Of a stretch of DNA of 64,000 bases, positions 1 to 9,160 are shown one piece after another. Source of the stretch: Anabaena sp. PCC 7108 (GTDB lineage: Bacteria > Cyanobacteriota > Cyanobacteriia > Cyanobacteriales > Nostocaceae); assembly GCF_000332135.1 (NCBI RefSeq), contig NZ_KB235896.1:4084356-4148355 (forward strand), given 5' to 3'. The notes under the pieces were generated by a model. The model did no database searches, was not told where the DNA came from, and was given only the letters and a program-made list of their open reading frames with translations. Each line of letters opens with the position of its first letter. Positions within the stretch are counted from its first letter, which is position 1. Made by a program: the position numbers and the translations under genes.

Positions 1-215
1 CGGGAATGGTAGAAACAGAATTTAGTGAAGTCCGTTTTCATGGTGATACAGAACGGGCTAAAAAAGTTTATCAGGGAGTTACTCCCCTTACCCCTGATGA
101 TGTTGCTGATGTCATATTTTTCTGTGCCACGCGATCGCCTCACGTTAATATTAACGAAGTCATACTCATGCCCGTTGACCAAGCTAGTGCAACCTTAGTT
201 AACCGACGCATTTAA
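1..215 (+). CDS. SDR-family oxidoreductase, C-terminal part (5' end outside window)
   Basis: Only the last roughly 70 codons are present; the frame is open to the window edge, so the gene starts upstream. The visible segment has the C-terminal pattern of short-chain dehydrogenases of the YdfG type (3-hydroxy acid/serine dehydrogenase, NADP-dependent): a flexible substrate loop with ETEFSEVRFHGD, then LTPDDVADVIFFCATRSPHVNINEVILMP, which is the usual last helix and strand. The Rossmann motif and the catalytic Ser-Tyr-Lys lie outside the window, so the substrate cannot be told. The internal ATG at 6 is not a credible start. Confidence 0.8.
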   Translation, partial: GMVETEFSEVRFHGDTERAKKVYQGVTPLTPDDVADVIFFCATRSPHVNINEVILMPVDQASATLVNRRI

Positions 216-280
216 ACAACCTAATTGGGCAAATCCCTGCTAAAAATTAAGAGTTCCTGCACATTCCCAACCATCTTAAA

Positions 281-529
281 ATGTCCCCAGAATTTCCTAT
301 TGGTAGTAAAGTCCGTGTCGTCGCACTACCACCCTACATCAAAACCGCTGACCCAATGCCCATGCTACGCCCTCCCAACGTCATTAGCATTGGCGAAGAA
401 GGTATAGTCCTTGACCGTCGTCCCGGAGGATATTGGGGCGTGCGCTTTGGAATGGGAGCCTTTCTCATAGAGAGCCAATACATTGAAAGCACAGAAAAAC
501 TTCCTGAATCTCAACCCGAACCAGAATAG
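281..529 (+). CDS. sipA: SipA-like regulator (DUF3148), NblS-interacting protein
   Basis: An 82-aa protein matching the small cyanobacterial DUF3148 family: an SH3-like beta barrel with the conserved stretches GSKVRVVALPPYIKTADPMP, MLRPPNV and GEEGIVLDRRPGGYWGVRF. In Synechococcus the family member SipA binds the histidine kinase NblS and the response regulator RpaB, tuning high-light and nutrient-stress responses; that role is from family knowledge. The acidic, proline-rich tail (last 12 residues) is probably disordered. It stands alone, 65 bp after the SDR gene and 50 bp before the peroxiredoxin gene, all on the same strand. No strong ribosome binding site is visible. Confidence 0.8.
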   Translation: MSPEFPIGSKVRVVALPPYIKTADPMPMLRPPNVISIGEEGIVLDRRPGGYWGVRFGMGAFLIESQYIESTEKLPESQPEPE

Positions 530-579
530 CAGCCATCAAGGATGATAACTTAACATAAGTTATTATTCAGGTTGAGACA

Positions 580-1137
580 ATGATTTCCCGCCGCACTTTT
601 ATCAGCATCTTATTTGCCGCTTGTTTGTCCCTGATGAGTTGGTTAAACTTCACCCCCACCGCTCATGCTTTAGGTGGTAAACTACCGACAATTAACCAAC
701 CAGCACCAGAGTTTACATTACCCACCAATACAGGAGAGGGCAAAATTTCCCTCTCTGACTTGCGTGGTAAATGGGTAGTTCTGTATTTTTATCCCAAAGA
801 TTTCACATCTGGCTGCACAATCGAAGCACGTCGTTTTCAGCAAGATTTGCCCAAATACATCGAAAAAAATGCGGAAATTATCGGTGTTAGTGCAGATGAC
901 ATTGATTCCCATGCCGAATTTTGTGACTCAGAAGGGTTAAAATTCCCTTTATTAGCTGATACTAACGGCGCAGTTAGTAAAACTTACGGTTCTTGGATAG
1001 GCTATGTATCTATGCGCCACAGTTTTATCATCGATCCTCAGGGCGTTCTCCGTGATACTTTTGTGAAAGTGAACCCAAATATTCACAGTGCAGAAGTTTT
1101 AGCGCGACTGGAAAAACTACAGTCAGCCGCTTCTTAA
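580..1137 (+). CDS. Exported peroxiredoxin, BCP/PrxQ type
   Basis: Predicted thiol peroxidase reducing H2O2 and alkyl hydroperoxides. The 185-aa protein begins with a Tat-like leader (SRRTFI, then a hydrophobic run ending AHA-LGG near residue 31), so it probably works in the thylakoid lumen or periplasm. The mature part is an AhpC/TSA fold: PAPEFTLPTN, LRGKWVVLYFYPKDFTSGCT with the peroxidatic Cys79, and SFIIDPQGVLRDTF near the end. Typical PrxQ proteins have a resolving Cys five residues after the peroxidatic one; here that position is Arg84. The only other mature Cys is Cys115 (HAEFCD). It is likely 1-Cys, or resolved by Cys115 or another thiol protein. Confidence 0.88.
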   Translation: MISRRTFISILFAACLSLMSWLNFTPTAHALGGKLPTINQPAPEFTLPTNTGEGKISLSDLRGKWVVLYFYPKDFTSGCTIEARRFQQDLPKYIEKNAEIIGVSADDIDSHAEFCDSEGLKFPLLADTNGAVSKTYGSWIGYVSMRHSFIIDPQGVLRDTFVKVNPNIHSAEVLARLEKLQSAAS

Positions 1138-1280
1138 TTCAAATTTCCATAAGTTAAAACACAGAGGGATTAAAAGTTAGTTGAATTTATTAACATTTAT
1201 TTTGTCTCCTCTGTGTTCTCTATTTTCTCTGAAGTGATCACCTCTTTTTTATGAATAATTAGTAATTCCTTATTCTCTCC

Positions 1281-1456
1281 GTGTCTCCGTGTCCCCGTGT
1301 CCCCGTGTCCCCGTGTCCCCGCGTCTCCGCGTCTCCGTGTCTCCGCATCTCCGCGTCTCCGCGTCTCCGTGTCTCCGTGTCCCCGCATCTCCGCATCTCC
1401 GCGTCTCCGCGTCTCCGTGTCTCCGCATCTCCGCGTCTCTGCGTCTCCACATCTCC
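1281..1456. repeat. Octanucleotide tandem repeat tract upstream of ppk2
   Basis: About 22 consecutive 8-bp units of consensus GYRTCYCC (variants GTGTCCCC, GCGTCTCC, GTGTCTCC, GCATCTCC). Because 8 is not a multiple of 3, every reading frame repeats after 24 bp, and several frames on both strands stay open (Ser-Pro-Arg-Val type on +, Gly-Asp-Thr-Glu-Arg type on -). This makes spurious ORFs, including a false 67-codon extension of the ppk2 gene. The tract is strongly strand-asymmetric (C/T-rich on +). Confidence 0.9.
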
Positions 1457-1481
1457 CCTCCCAATTCAGGTAATATTTCAA

Positions 1482-2351
1482 ATGAATCATGATCCTTTTA
1501 TAGTTCCACCCGGTACAAAGATTTCTTTAAAAAATGACTATAATCCAAGTTATCAAACATCATCTGAGGAAAAAGTCGATGCTAACATAAAATTAACAGC
1601 AGGTATTCAACAATTAGCTAATTATCAAAATATTCTTTATGCTCAAAACACCTATGCCTTGCTGATTATTTTTCAAGCAATGGATGCTGCTGGTAAAGAT
1701 AGCACCATTAAACACGTAATGTCTGGTATTAATCCCCAAGGATGTCAGGTTTTTAGTTTCAAAGCACCAAGTGCAGAAGAATTAGACCATGATTATTTAT
1801 GGCGATCAATGAAGGCTCTACCAGAACGGGGACGAATTGGCATATTTAACCGTTCATACTATGAAGAAGTACTAGTTGTGCGCGTACATCCAGAAATTCT
1901 AGAAAAACAACAACTGCACTGTATTCCTAAAGGTAAACAGATATGGCAACAGCGTTTTGAGGAAATTAATAATTTTGAGAAATATTTAGTAAATAATGGA
2001 ATTATTGTCCTCAAGTTTTTTCTTAATGTTTCTAAAAAAGAACAGAAAAAGCGCTTTTTAGACCGAATTAACTCACCAGAAAAACATTGGAAATTTTCAG
2101 ATAGTGATGTAAAAGAGCGTGCTTTTTGGGATGATTATATGAATGCTTATGAAGAAGTTTTTAATCACACTAGCACTGAATTTGCACCTTGGTATATTAT
2201 TCCTGCTGATCGTAAATGGTTTACAAGGTTGATAGTCGCCGATATTATCTGTAAAAAATTACAAGAATTAAATTTACAATATCCAACTCTGACTGAAGAG
2301 CATAAACAGCGACTTTTAGAAGCTAAGAAAATGTTGGAAAGTGAAGATTAA
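1482..2351 (+). CDS. ppk2: Polyphosphate kinase 2 family protein
   Basis: PPK2 enzymes transfer phosphate between polyphosphate and nucleotides. Visible family motifs: Walker A in [20 protein letters not shown], Walker B region in [23 protein letters not shown], and the lid-region segment [22 protein letters not shown]. The start chosen is ATG at 1482 ([11 protein letters not shown]), giving 289 aa, the normal size for a single-domain PPK2; the frame is open further upstream only because it runs through the octanucleotide repeat. Subclass (ADP- or AMP-phosphorylating) cannot be assigned with certainty by eye. The upstream repeat occupies the place of the promoter or leader. Monocistronic; downstream lie mobile-element remnants. 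Confidence 0.9.
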   Translation: MNHDPFIVPPGTKISLKNDYNPSYQTSSEEKVDANIKLTAGIQQLANYQNILYAQNTYALLIIFQAMDAAGKDSTIKHVMSGINPQGCQVFSFKAPSAEELDHDYLWRSMKALPERGRIGIFNRSYYEEVLVVRVHPEILEKQQLHCIPKGKQIWQQRFEEINNFEKYLVNNGIIVLKFFLNVSKKEQKKRFLDRINSPEKHWKFSDSDVKERAFWDDYMNAYEEVFNHTSTEFAPWYIIPADRKWFTRLIVADIICKKLQELNLQYPTLTEEHKQRLLEAKKMLESED

Positions 2352-2400
2352 CTTACAATAATATTTCTCGTACTGTCACCTGTTAAGAATCACCTCCTGT

Positions 2401-2554
2401 ATATTAGGACTAGCCCTTTCAAGGTGACTAACGAAGATACGTCGTTTCAGTGCTATCATCTTGACTCTTAGGTTCATATTTTGGGTTTTTTGAAGGTTGA
2501 AATAACCAATCTTCGTTCCAAATTTCACCACCTTGAAAGGGCTAATATTAGGAC
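2401..2554. mobile_element. MITE-like element with 16-bp terminal inverted repeats and 10-bp flanking repeat
   Basis: TAGCCCTTTCAAGGTG at 2411-2426 is the exact reverse complement of CACCTTGAAAGGGCTA at 2529-2544, bounding a 134-bp non-coding element. Immediately outside, ATATTAGGAC occurs on both sides (2401-2410 and 2545-2554), which looks like a target-site duplication. The right duplication is also the left end of a second element (2549-2842), so this element seems to have inserted into that older one. No transposase is encoded. Confidence 0.75.
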
Positions 2555-2842
2555 TTACGCATTGACAGAAAATACAAAATATGGATTATAAAAAAAACCG
2601 ATATGTCGTAGGGGTTTAGCATTGCTAAATCCCTACAGCACGGATCTATTTAAGTAAGTGGGCGTTAAAAAATATAATATAAACCTAACCCCCCAACCTA
2701 CCAGGGGAGAGGTTTGGAAGCGAGGTTTTATATTTAATTGTGCCAAGCTATTTACCATCAAAGTAATCATTAATCAAAGCCTAAAACGACCTATTTTCGT
2801 AGAAATCATACCATGATTAATTTGTACAGTGCGTAAGTCCTA
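2549..2842. mobile_element. MITE-like element, TAGGACTTACGCA family, copy 1
   Basis: TAGGACTTACGCA at 2549-2561 and its exact reverse complement TGCGTAAGTCCTA at 2830-2842 bound about 294 bp of non-coding DNA that contains internal hairpins (for example GTAGGGGTTTAGCA...TGCTAAATCCCTAC near 2609-2637). The TA at each outer edge fits a TA target duplication as made by IS630/Tc1-mariner-type elements (inference). Four more copies of the family lie in this window. The last three bases are the stop codon of the leftward kinase gene that follows. Confidence 0.75.
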
Positions 2843-5800
2843 TATATTAGGAAGGGTGAAATAAAAAGTTGCACCTTGATCCACCGCTGCTTCAGCCCAA
2901 ATGCGTCCACCGTGACGTTGAATGATTCTTTGGACAATTGCTAGTCCAATACCTGTACCTTTAAATTCTTGTTCGCGGTGCAGACGTTGGAAAACCCCAA
3001 ACAAATTATCAGCATACTGCATATCAAACCCTGACCCATTATCGCTGATAAAGTACACTCCTTCGTTATCGATAACTTCATAACCTATTTGAATATGGGC
3101 AATGGATTTGTAGCTAGTGTATTTAATCGCATTTGATAACAAGTTGATCCAGACTTGTGCAAGCAGGGAACGGTCAGCTTGACAGATGGGTAAATCAGCG
3201 ATCGCAAATTCAATCTGACGGCCTGAGTATTCTGGAGTCAAATCACACAGCACCTGTTGAATTAACTTATTGACTAACACAGGCTGCTTAGACATTGCCT
3301 TGCGATCCAAACGGGATAAATTCAACAGATCATCAATTAATTCACCCATGCGTTTAGCATTATCTCGAATAATTTTTAAGTAACGATTGGCTTCGGTATC
3401 CAGTTGTTCACTGTAGTCTTCTTGCATCATTCTCGAAAAGCCATCAATTGCCCGTAAAGGCGCTCGCAAATCATGGGAAACAGAATAAGAAAACGACTCC
3501 AACGCCTTGTTAGCAGATTCTAATTGAGCAGTTCGTTGTTTTACCCGTTCTTCCAACTCGGCATTAAGTTGACGGACTTCTGCCTCTATAGCTTTGAGGG
3601 TACTAATATCCCGGACAATCGTAGAAAAATATTCCACACTGCCATCTGTTGCTTTGTGAGCAATCAGCATTTGGGAAACTGGAATTTCTCTGCCATCACT
3701 GTCCAATAAAGCTATTTCACCAACCCAAGACCCATCTCGAATCGCTGCTGGTATCCCCTCGTTTTGCAGAATCTCTAGCGCCCATTGGGGATGATAGTTG
3801 GCAACGCTCAAGGTAGAAAGGTTTGCATCTGAGGAAATGCCAAGCAGTTTACGACATTGAGCATTATTCCAGAGGATATTGCCTTGGGAGTCTGCCATGC
3901 CAACGTAGTCTGTAGTGGCTTCCAGCATGGCAATTAAGCGATCACGGTCTTTTTCTGCTTTTTGGCGATCGCTAATTTCCGCCCGTAAAGAGGCATTCAA
4001 TTCTGCCTGATACTTTAATAACCGAGCATTGTCAATAGAAATAGCTGCCCGACTAGAAAGTAACCGCAGGATTTCAATTCGCTCTGGAGTAAAGGCATTA
4101 GTAGTGAGATTGTTTTCTAAAAAGATAATTCCCGTCAGTTTTCCCCGATTCAACAAGGGCGCACACAGAATTGATTTCGATTGGTGCTGCATAATCCAAG
4201 GATCAGATTGAAAGTTACCTTTTTGAGCAGCATGATCGAGAATGACACTTTCTTGAGTGCGAACCACATAATTAATCAGGGCAGTTGGTAAATAACAAGT
4301 ACCGTTTTTTGAGCCTAATTCTAAAGGAATTGATTGTAAAACGGCTATTTTTTCATCATCAAAAGACCCAATCGCTTCAATCCGCCATTCGTCTTCTGTT
4401 GGCAAAATTAAGTAACCTGTTTGCGCCCCAGCATTCTCAATCAAAATAGTCATTAGTTTTGCCAGGAGTTTATCTAAGAGGATTTCACTGGAAATGGACT
4501 GAGACGCTTTCAACACCGTTTCTAAGTCAAGTCCTGCTAACTCAGTTGTAGTCAATTGTGTAGTGTCAACTTTATCTATTCTGGTTCTTGTAAATCCCAG
4601 TTCTAGCAATTCGGAATAACGTCTTTTCAAATCCTCAACTTTAGCTGTTGCCCCCCATCTTAAATAACTATATTGCGCCTCTTTTAGATAGGTTTTGGCG
4701 ACAGTTATCCGATGATTGGCCAGATGAAACTTAGCAGCTAGTTCATTGGCCAAAGCTTCCTCCTGAAGATAGTTATTTTCTGCTGCAAGAGCGATGGACT
4801 TTTCATAATTATCCATCGCCTCCACTTGCTGTCCTAAAACCCGGTGACGCTCTGCCTCAACTAAATAAAATTTATGCAAATGATTCATCGGGGCATATTC
4901 CGCCCATTGCTGGCTTTTTTCCTGATTTATTGCTACTTTTTCGAGAATCAGAGCCTGTTTTTTGGCATCAGATTGTTGATATACAGCTAAATAAGTTAAA
5001 GAACCATAAAAATAAATTAATGAATATTTAAAAGCAGCAGTTAACGCCTCAGAAAATGCTTCAACTAATTCAGCATTTTCCCAAGCTTGTTGATAGTCTT
5101 CAAACAAATAACCCAGAATTAACTTATTCAGATAAACACTACAAATAGCGTACTGCACATTATTAGCTTGGTGCTGCGGCATCATGATCTGCTCATCATA
5201 AGCCTCCCCAACTAAGCGACAGGGATTATCAGCCTGACCTCGCAAATTTAAAACAGTTTGGCGAAAAATTTTCAGAAAACTTAGAGCAGTTCCCTGGCGA
5301 ATTTGATGGATAGCATGATCAAACATTTCTGTCTCTTGCTCCATCTCTCCCAAATTTCTCCCCGTACAAAAAGAAATCCCCGTATAATTGTAGAGCGCAT
5401 AAGCTCCATGTTCTAACTCTCCAGTATCCAGTCCAATTTGATAGGTTTCTAACAATGGCGACAATGAATCCTGGGCGTGTCGTTTCCAGGGGCGAACAAA
5501 AGCATGAACAATATTATAAGTTTTGGCTTTTAAGTTCTTGTTTTTTAAATCATCTACCAAAGCCAATGCAGCTTCACCTGATTGATAACTAATATCAATA
5601 TCACCTCCTAATCCTGCTTGAATTAAGCCATACCAAGAATAACTAGAAGCAGATGTTGGTGCATTGCCATAATTGAGAGATAGCTCAATTTGCTTGCACA
5701 CAATTAGAGGAAATAATTTAGATGTAGATTGATGAGAAGCTGTCACAACTGTTACTAAAATCCGCATCATTGCTAAATAATTCGGGTTGGTCATTTCTGG

Positions 5801-8497
5801 CAGATTAATTAATTCTTCCAGAGTGTAGCTAGAGAATTTCCGTTTAGTTTGTTCCTGGATTTGTTGAATTTTTTCTGGGCTGAGATCTTCAGGAAATTCT
5901 ACACCTAGCTGCTTGAGAATTATCAGTGCAGTTTTTTCTGCTAAGGGTAAATTATTCTGAGCAATATAACTTTGAATTTTTGTTGTATACACTTTTACAG
6001 TGTCTAAAGGGCTAAGAGCTTGATGTAATAAAATTTTTGCCTGGCGCTCCATTTGTGCAAAATCACCGCTCAAAAAAGCCGCTTCAACTGCTTCTCCAAA
6101 CAGATTTAAAGTGAGTTGATATTGGCTATACCAACAATCATCTGCTAATAATTCAATTCCCTTATTCAAGCACACAAAGGCAGTTCCATAAGCCGTTGCT
6201 GTTTTGGATTTTTTGCCAGCAATTAAATTTAGCTGGGCAAATTGTTCTCTTTGGATGCCATCTTTAACTAGCTCAGTAGCGATATTTAAATGATTGACAA
6301 TTTCAAAAATTCTTTCTTCTTGTTCTGCGTCCGATGTTTCCTTTAATAGCAGTTCCCCAATTTTTAGGTGAGTCTGTTTTTTCTGAGAATCGGGAATGAG
6401 TGAGTAAGATGCTTGCTGAACCCGATCATGCAAAAATTTATAAACAATTGTCAACTTCTCACCAGGCAGACTTGCAGATATGTCTTGCTCATATAGGAGA
6501 GGAATCTGATAGAACTGACTGAGTGGAATCACTAAACCAGATTCCAGTGCTGGCCATAAATCTATTCCTGTTTCTGATTGTGAATTTTCATTAATAATTG
6601 CCAAAACGTCTAAACTAAATTTATTTCCCACACAGGCAGCTAACTTTAAAATATTTTGCGTAATTAGTGGCAGTCTTTGAACTTCACTAATCATTAATTC
6701 AACGACATTATCAGTTATGTTAATATCTTGGATAACTTTTATATCCCATTGCCAATAACCTGAATTAAACTCAAAAAACAATAAATTGTCTTCATAAAGA
6801 GACTTGAGTAATTGAGTTAAGAAAAAAGGATTACCTTGGGTTTTCTGAAAAACCAATTCAGCTAATGAATGTGCCGGAGAAACTGTTGTGTGCAGAGTAT
6901 CAGCTACTAATTGATTGACATGAGTAATATTCAAAAACCGGAGGATGATATTATTCACAATTGCCCCAGTTTTTTCAATCTCCTCCAAAGTTAGCATTAA
7001 CGGATGAGTAGAACTTACCTCATTATCTCGATATGCCCCAATTAGCAATAGATATTGACTATCGGGGTCTAAGATAATTAGCTGGATGAGTTTAAGGGAA
7101 GACAAATCTGCCCACTGTAAATCATCTAGAAAAAAAACTAGGGGATGTTCGGGTTGACTAAATACATGAATAAATCTTTGAAATACTCGATTAAATCTGT
7201 TTTGTGATTCAGATGGACTTAATTGCAAAACTGCTGGCTGAGAGCCAATAATTCGTTCTACTTCGGGAATAACATCAATAATTACTTGGCCATTAGCACC
7301 AAGGGCTGTTAAAAGTTTATATTTCCAAACAGCTATTTTTTCATCGGTTTCTGTCAGCAGTTGTGCCATCAAATCCTGAAATGCTTGAATCAAGGCAGCA
7401 AAAGGTATATTCCGTTTAAACTGGTCAAATTTACCAGAGATAAAATAACCCCGTTGGCGGACAATCGGTTTATGAACTTCATGAACTAAGCAAGATTTAC
7501 CAATACCTGAGTAACCAGAAACTAGCATCATTTCTGTGCTACCAGAGCTAACGCGCTCAAAAGCTGCTAACAGAGTCGCAACTTCAGCTTCTCGTCCATA
7601 GAGCTTTTGGGGGATTGAAAATTTGCTATATAAATCTAGCTTACCAATAGCAAAATGAGAGATATCACCATTCGTTTCCCATTGAGTTAGACAAGTTTCT
7701 AAATCAGCTTTTAGCCCTAAAGCACTTTGATATCTATCTTCAGCATTTTTAGCCAACAATTTCATCACAATATCGGCAACTACTGGAGGAATATTTGGAT
7801 TTAACTGTTGAGGTGAGATAGGTTGTTTAGCAATATGACAATGAATAAATTCTAAAGTATCAGCAGCATTAAATGGTAGACAACCTGTGAGCATTTGATA
7901 AAAAGTCACACCTAAAGAATAGAAATCAGTCCGGTAGTCTAGGCAACGGTTCATTCTCCCTGTTTGCTCTGGAGATATGTAAGCCAGCGTTCCCTCTAAT
8001 ACTGTGGGACTTTTGAAAGTTAAGGTTTCTTGGGATAGAGCAGTTGAAATACCAAAGTCAATAATTTTAAGTTGTTGTGTTTCTGAATTAAAAACAATAT
8101 TGGATGGATTAATATCTTTATGAATTATTTTGGCACTATGAATATCATTTAAAATTTTAGTTATTTGAATAGCCAAGTTGAGAAATTCTGTTAAGGTAAA
8201 CTTGCTTGTAGCTATCCTATTAGCTAAAGATTCACCCCCGAAATCCTCTAGGATGATGATAAAAGTATTTTGATATGGCTGTAAATCGTAAGACTTAATT
8301 ACACCTTCGAGTGATAAGCTGTGGGTAATTTCATATTCGAGTTTATATCGGGTAATTTCTTCTGGTGTAGGGTATTCTTTGGTCAAAATCTTGAAAATTA
8401 CTGGCAAACTATCCCGTTCACGAATTCCTCTATAAACCTGTGAAGTAGGACTTTTGTGGATTTTTTTCTGAATTTGATAACCCGGAATTGTCATCAT
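2840..8497 (-). CDS. HstK-type Ser/Thr kinase - AAA ATPase - GAF - PAS - histidine kinase
   Basis: A 1885-aa cytoplasmic multidomain signalling protein. Order: Ser/Thr kinase, about residues 8-268 (catalytic HKDINPSN, IIDFG, SPEQTGRMN); AAA_16 ATPase, about 295-550 (YGREAEV, Walker A GYSGIGKS, Walker B FFLDDLQWAD); a long helical TPR-like region to about 1310; GAF, about 1340-1480; PAS with PAC, about 1515-1640; coiled coil; HisKA with H-box SVSHDLRAPLRAIDGF; HATPase with NLLSNAIKYT, DNGSGFD and GTGIGLAIV. This architecture matches the HstK kinases known from Anabaena. The start is supported by GGTGG seven bases before the ATG. The stop TAG is formed by the terminal repeat of the adjacent small element, so the native C-terminus may have been altered slightly. 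Signal and partner are unknown; the next gene is a hybrid response regulator/kinase on the other strand. Confidence 0.93.
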   Translation of the reverse strand: MMTIPGYQIQKKIHKSPTSQVYRGIRERDSLPVIFKILTKEYPTPEEITRYKLEYEITHSLSLEGVIKSYDLQPYQNTFIIILEDFGGESLANRIATSKFTLTEFLNLAIQITKILNDIHSAKIIHKDINPSNIVFNSETQQLKIIDFGISTALSQETLTFKSPTVLEGTLAYISPEQTGRMNRCLDYRTDFYSLGVTFYQMLTGCLPFNAADTLEFIHCHIAKQPISPQQLNPNIPPVVADIVMKLLAKNAEDRYQSALGLKADLETCLTQWETNGDISHFAIGKLDLYSKFSIPQKLYGREAEVATLLAAFERVSSGSTEMMLVSGYSGIGKSCLVHEVHKPIVRQRGYFISGKFDQFKRNIPFAALIQAFQDLMAQLLTETDEKIAVWKYKLLTALGANGQVIIDVIPEVERIIGSQPAVLQLSPSESQNRFNRVFQRFIHVFSQPEHPLVFFLDDLQWADLSSLKLIQLIILDPDSQYLLLIGAYRDNEVSSTHPLMLTLEEIEKTGAIVNNIILRFLNITHVNQLVADTLHTTVSPAHSLAELVFQKTQGNPFFLTQLLKSLYEDNLLFFEFNSGYWQWDIKVIQDINITDNVVELMISEVQRLPLITQNILKLAACVGNKFSLDVLAIINENSQSETGIDLWPALESGLVIPLSQFYQIPLLYEQDISASLPGEKLTIVYKFLHDRVQQASYSLIPDSQKKQTHLKIGELLLKETSDAEQEERIFEIVNHLNIATELVKDGIQREQFAQLNLIAGKKSKTATAYGTAFVCLNKGIELLADDCWYSQYQLTLNLFGEAVEAAFLSGDFAQMERQAKILLHQALSPLDTVKVYTTKIQSYIAQNNLPLAEKTALIILKQLGVEFPEDLSPEKIQQIQEQTKRKFSSYTLEELINLPEMTNPNYLAMMRILVTVVTASHQSTSKLFPLIVCKQIELSLNYGNAPTSASSYSWYGLIQAGLGGDIDISYQSGEAALALVDDLKNKNLKAKTYNIVHAFVRPWKRHAQDSLSPLLETYQIGLDTGELEHGAYALYNYTGISFCTGRNLGEMEQETEMFDHAIHQIRQGTALSFLKIFRQTVLNLRGQADNPCRLVGEAYDEQIMMPQHQANNVQYAICSVYLNKLILGYLFEDYQQAWENAELVEAFSEALTAAFKYSLIYFYGSLTYLAVYQQSDAKKQALILEKVAINQEKSQQWAEYAPMNHLHKFYLVEAERHRVLGQQVEAMDNYEKSIALAAENNYLQEEALANELAAKFHLANHRITVAKTYLKEAQYSYLRWGATAKVEDLKRRYSELLELGFTRTRIDKVDTTQLTTTELAGLDLETVLKASQSISSEILLDKLLAKLMTILIENAGAQTGYLILPTEDEWRIEAIGSFDDEKIAVLQSIPLELGSKNGTCYLPTALINYVVRTQESVILDHAAQKGNFQSDPWIMQHQSKSILCAPLLNRGKLTGIIFLENNLTTNAFTPERIEILRLLSSRAAISIDNARLLKYQAELNASLRAEISDRQKAEKDRDRLIAMLEATTDYVGMADSQGNILWNNAQCRKLLGISSDANLSTLSVANYHPQWALEILQNEGIPAAIRDGSWVGEIALLDSDGREIPVSQMLIAHKATDGSVEYFSTIVRDISTLKAIEAEVRQLNAELEERVKQRTAQLESANKALESFSYSVSHDLRAPLRAIDGFSRMMQEDYSEQLDTEANRYLKIIRDNAKRMGELIDDLLNLSRLDRKAMSKQPVLVNKLIQQVLCDLTPEYSGRQIEFAIADLPICQADRSLLAQVWINLLSNAIKYTSYKSIAHIQIGYEVIDNEGVYFISDNGSGFDMQYADNLFGVFQRLHREQEFKGTGIGLAIVQRIIQRHGGRIWAEAAVDQGATFYFTLPNI

Positions 8498-9160
8498 AGT
8501 TCAACCACCTTTCATAGGTACATTAATCCAGAAATACCGATTGATGGTAAATCTATATTCTACAATAATTTAACTTCTGATTAACTCATTTATCTACACT
8601 AGAAGCATTGGCAAGTTAAGTTAACTGAAGGCGTGTAGCTCAAAAAAAACTATCTCTCCCTTGAGCGTAAGCAAGGGCATGATTAGCCAGCCATTTGAAC
8701 ACCACTTAAATCGCGCCATCTGGTAAATTATGGGCTTCATCTCTGGGCAATATTGATTTTATCCGTAGACTCTCAGTGTCTTTAGACTTGAGTATGTCAA
8801 AAATACAATTTTTTCAACAACTAGATATTTTGATTAACATAGATATATATCTTAAATTATTTGGCGTTGCTGAATAAAAGTATGAATTTATCTGACGCAG
8901 AGGTACAGGAAGCAAGAGTTTGGGAGATGGAATATTTGAGTTGCATCCCTCGATTCGTCAACGCCAAATAATTTAATGAACAAATGTGAGTATCGTCATC
9001 ATTTTTTCTAACTAAAATATTTTCCTACTTCTCTCAAAAATTAACATTTCTTAATCATAATGGCTAAATTAATGAGCAAATAGGTTTATAACCTCATGCA
9101 AATTACATAAGTCCTAAAAAGTTGGGGAATACTCAAAGGTTACCAAAGAACTTATCAAGT
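8498..9160. other. Divergent intergenic region of about 660 bp
   Basis: It separates the leftward HstK gene from the rightward hybrid kinase gene and must hold both promoters. It is AT-rich. I see no RNA gene or ORF. The only clear structure is the inverted-repeat element at 8854-8974. Confidence 0.6.
8854..8974. mobile_element. MITE-like element, GGCGTTG family, intact copy
   Basis: AAATTATTTGGCGTTG (8854-8869) is a perfect 16-bp inverted repeat of CAACGCCAAATAATTT (8959-8974). The 121-bp interior has a segment reading CGCAGAGGTACAGGAAGC then AGAGTTTGGGAGATGGA. A decayed relative with the same interior words lies at about 55893-55990, which shows that this is a dispersed family. Confidence 0.75.

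Noticed and set aside
1281-1481. In-frame N-terminal extension of PPK2 and several minus-strand ORFs rich in Gly-Asp-Thr-Arg
   Set aside because: They are translations of an 8-bp tandem repeat, open only because the unit lacks stops; normal PPK2 size starts at 1482.
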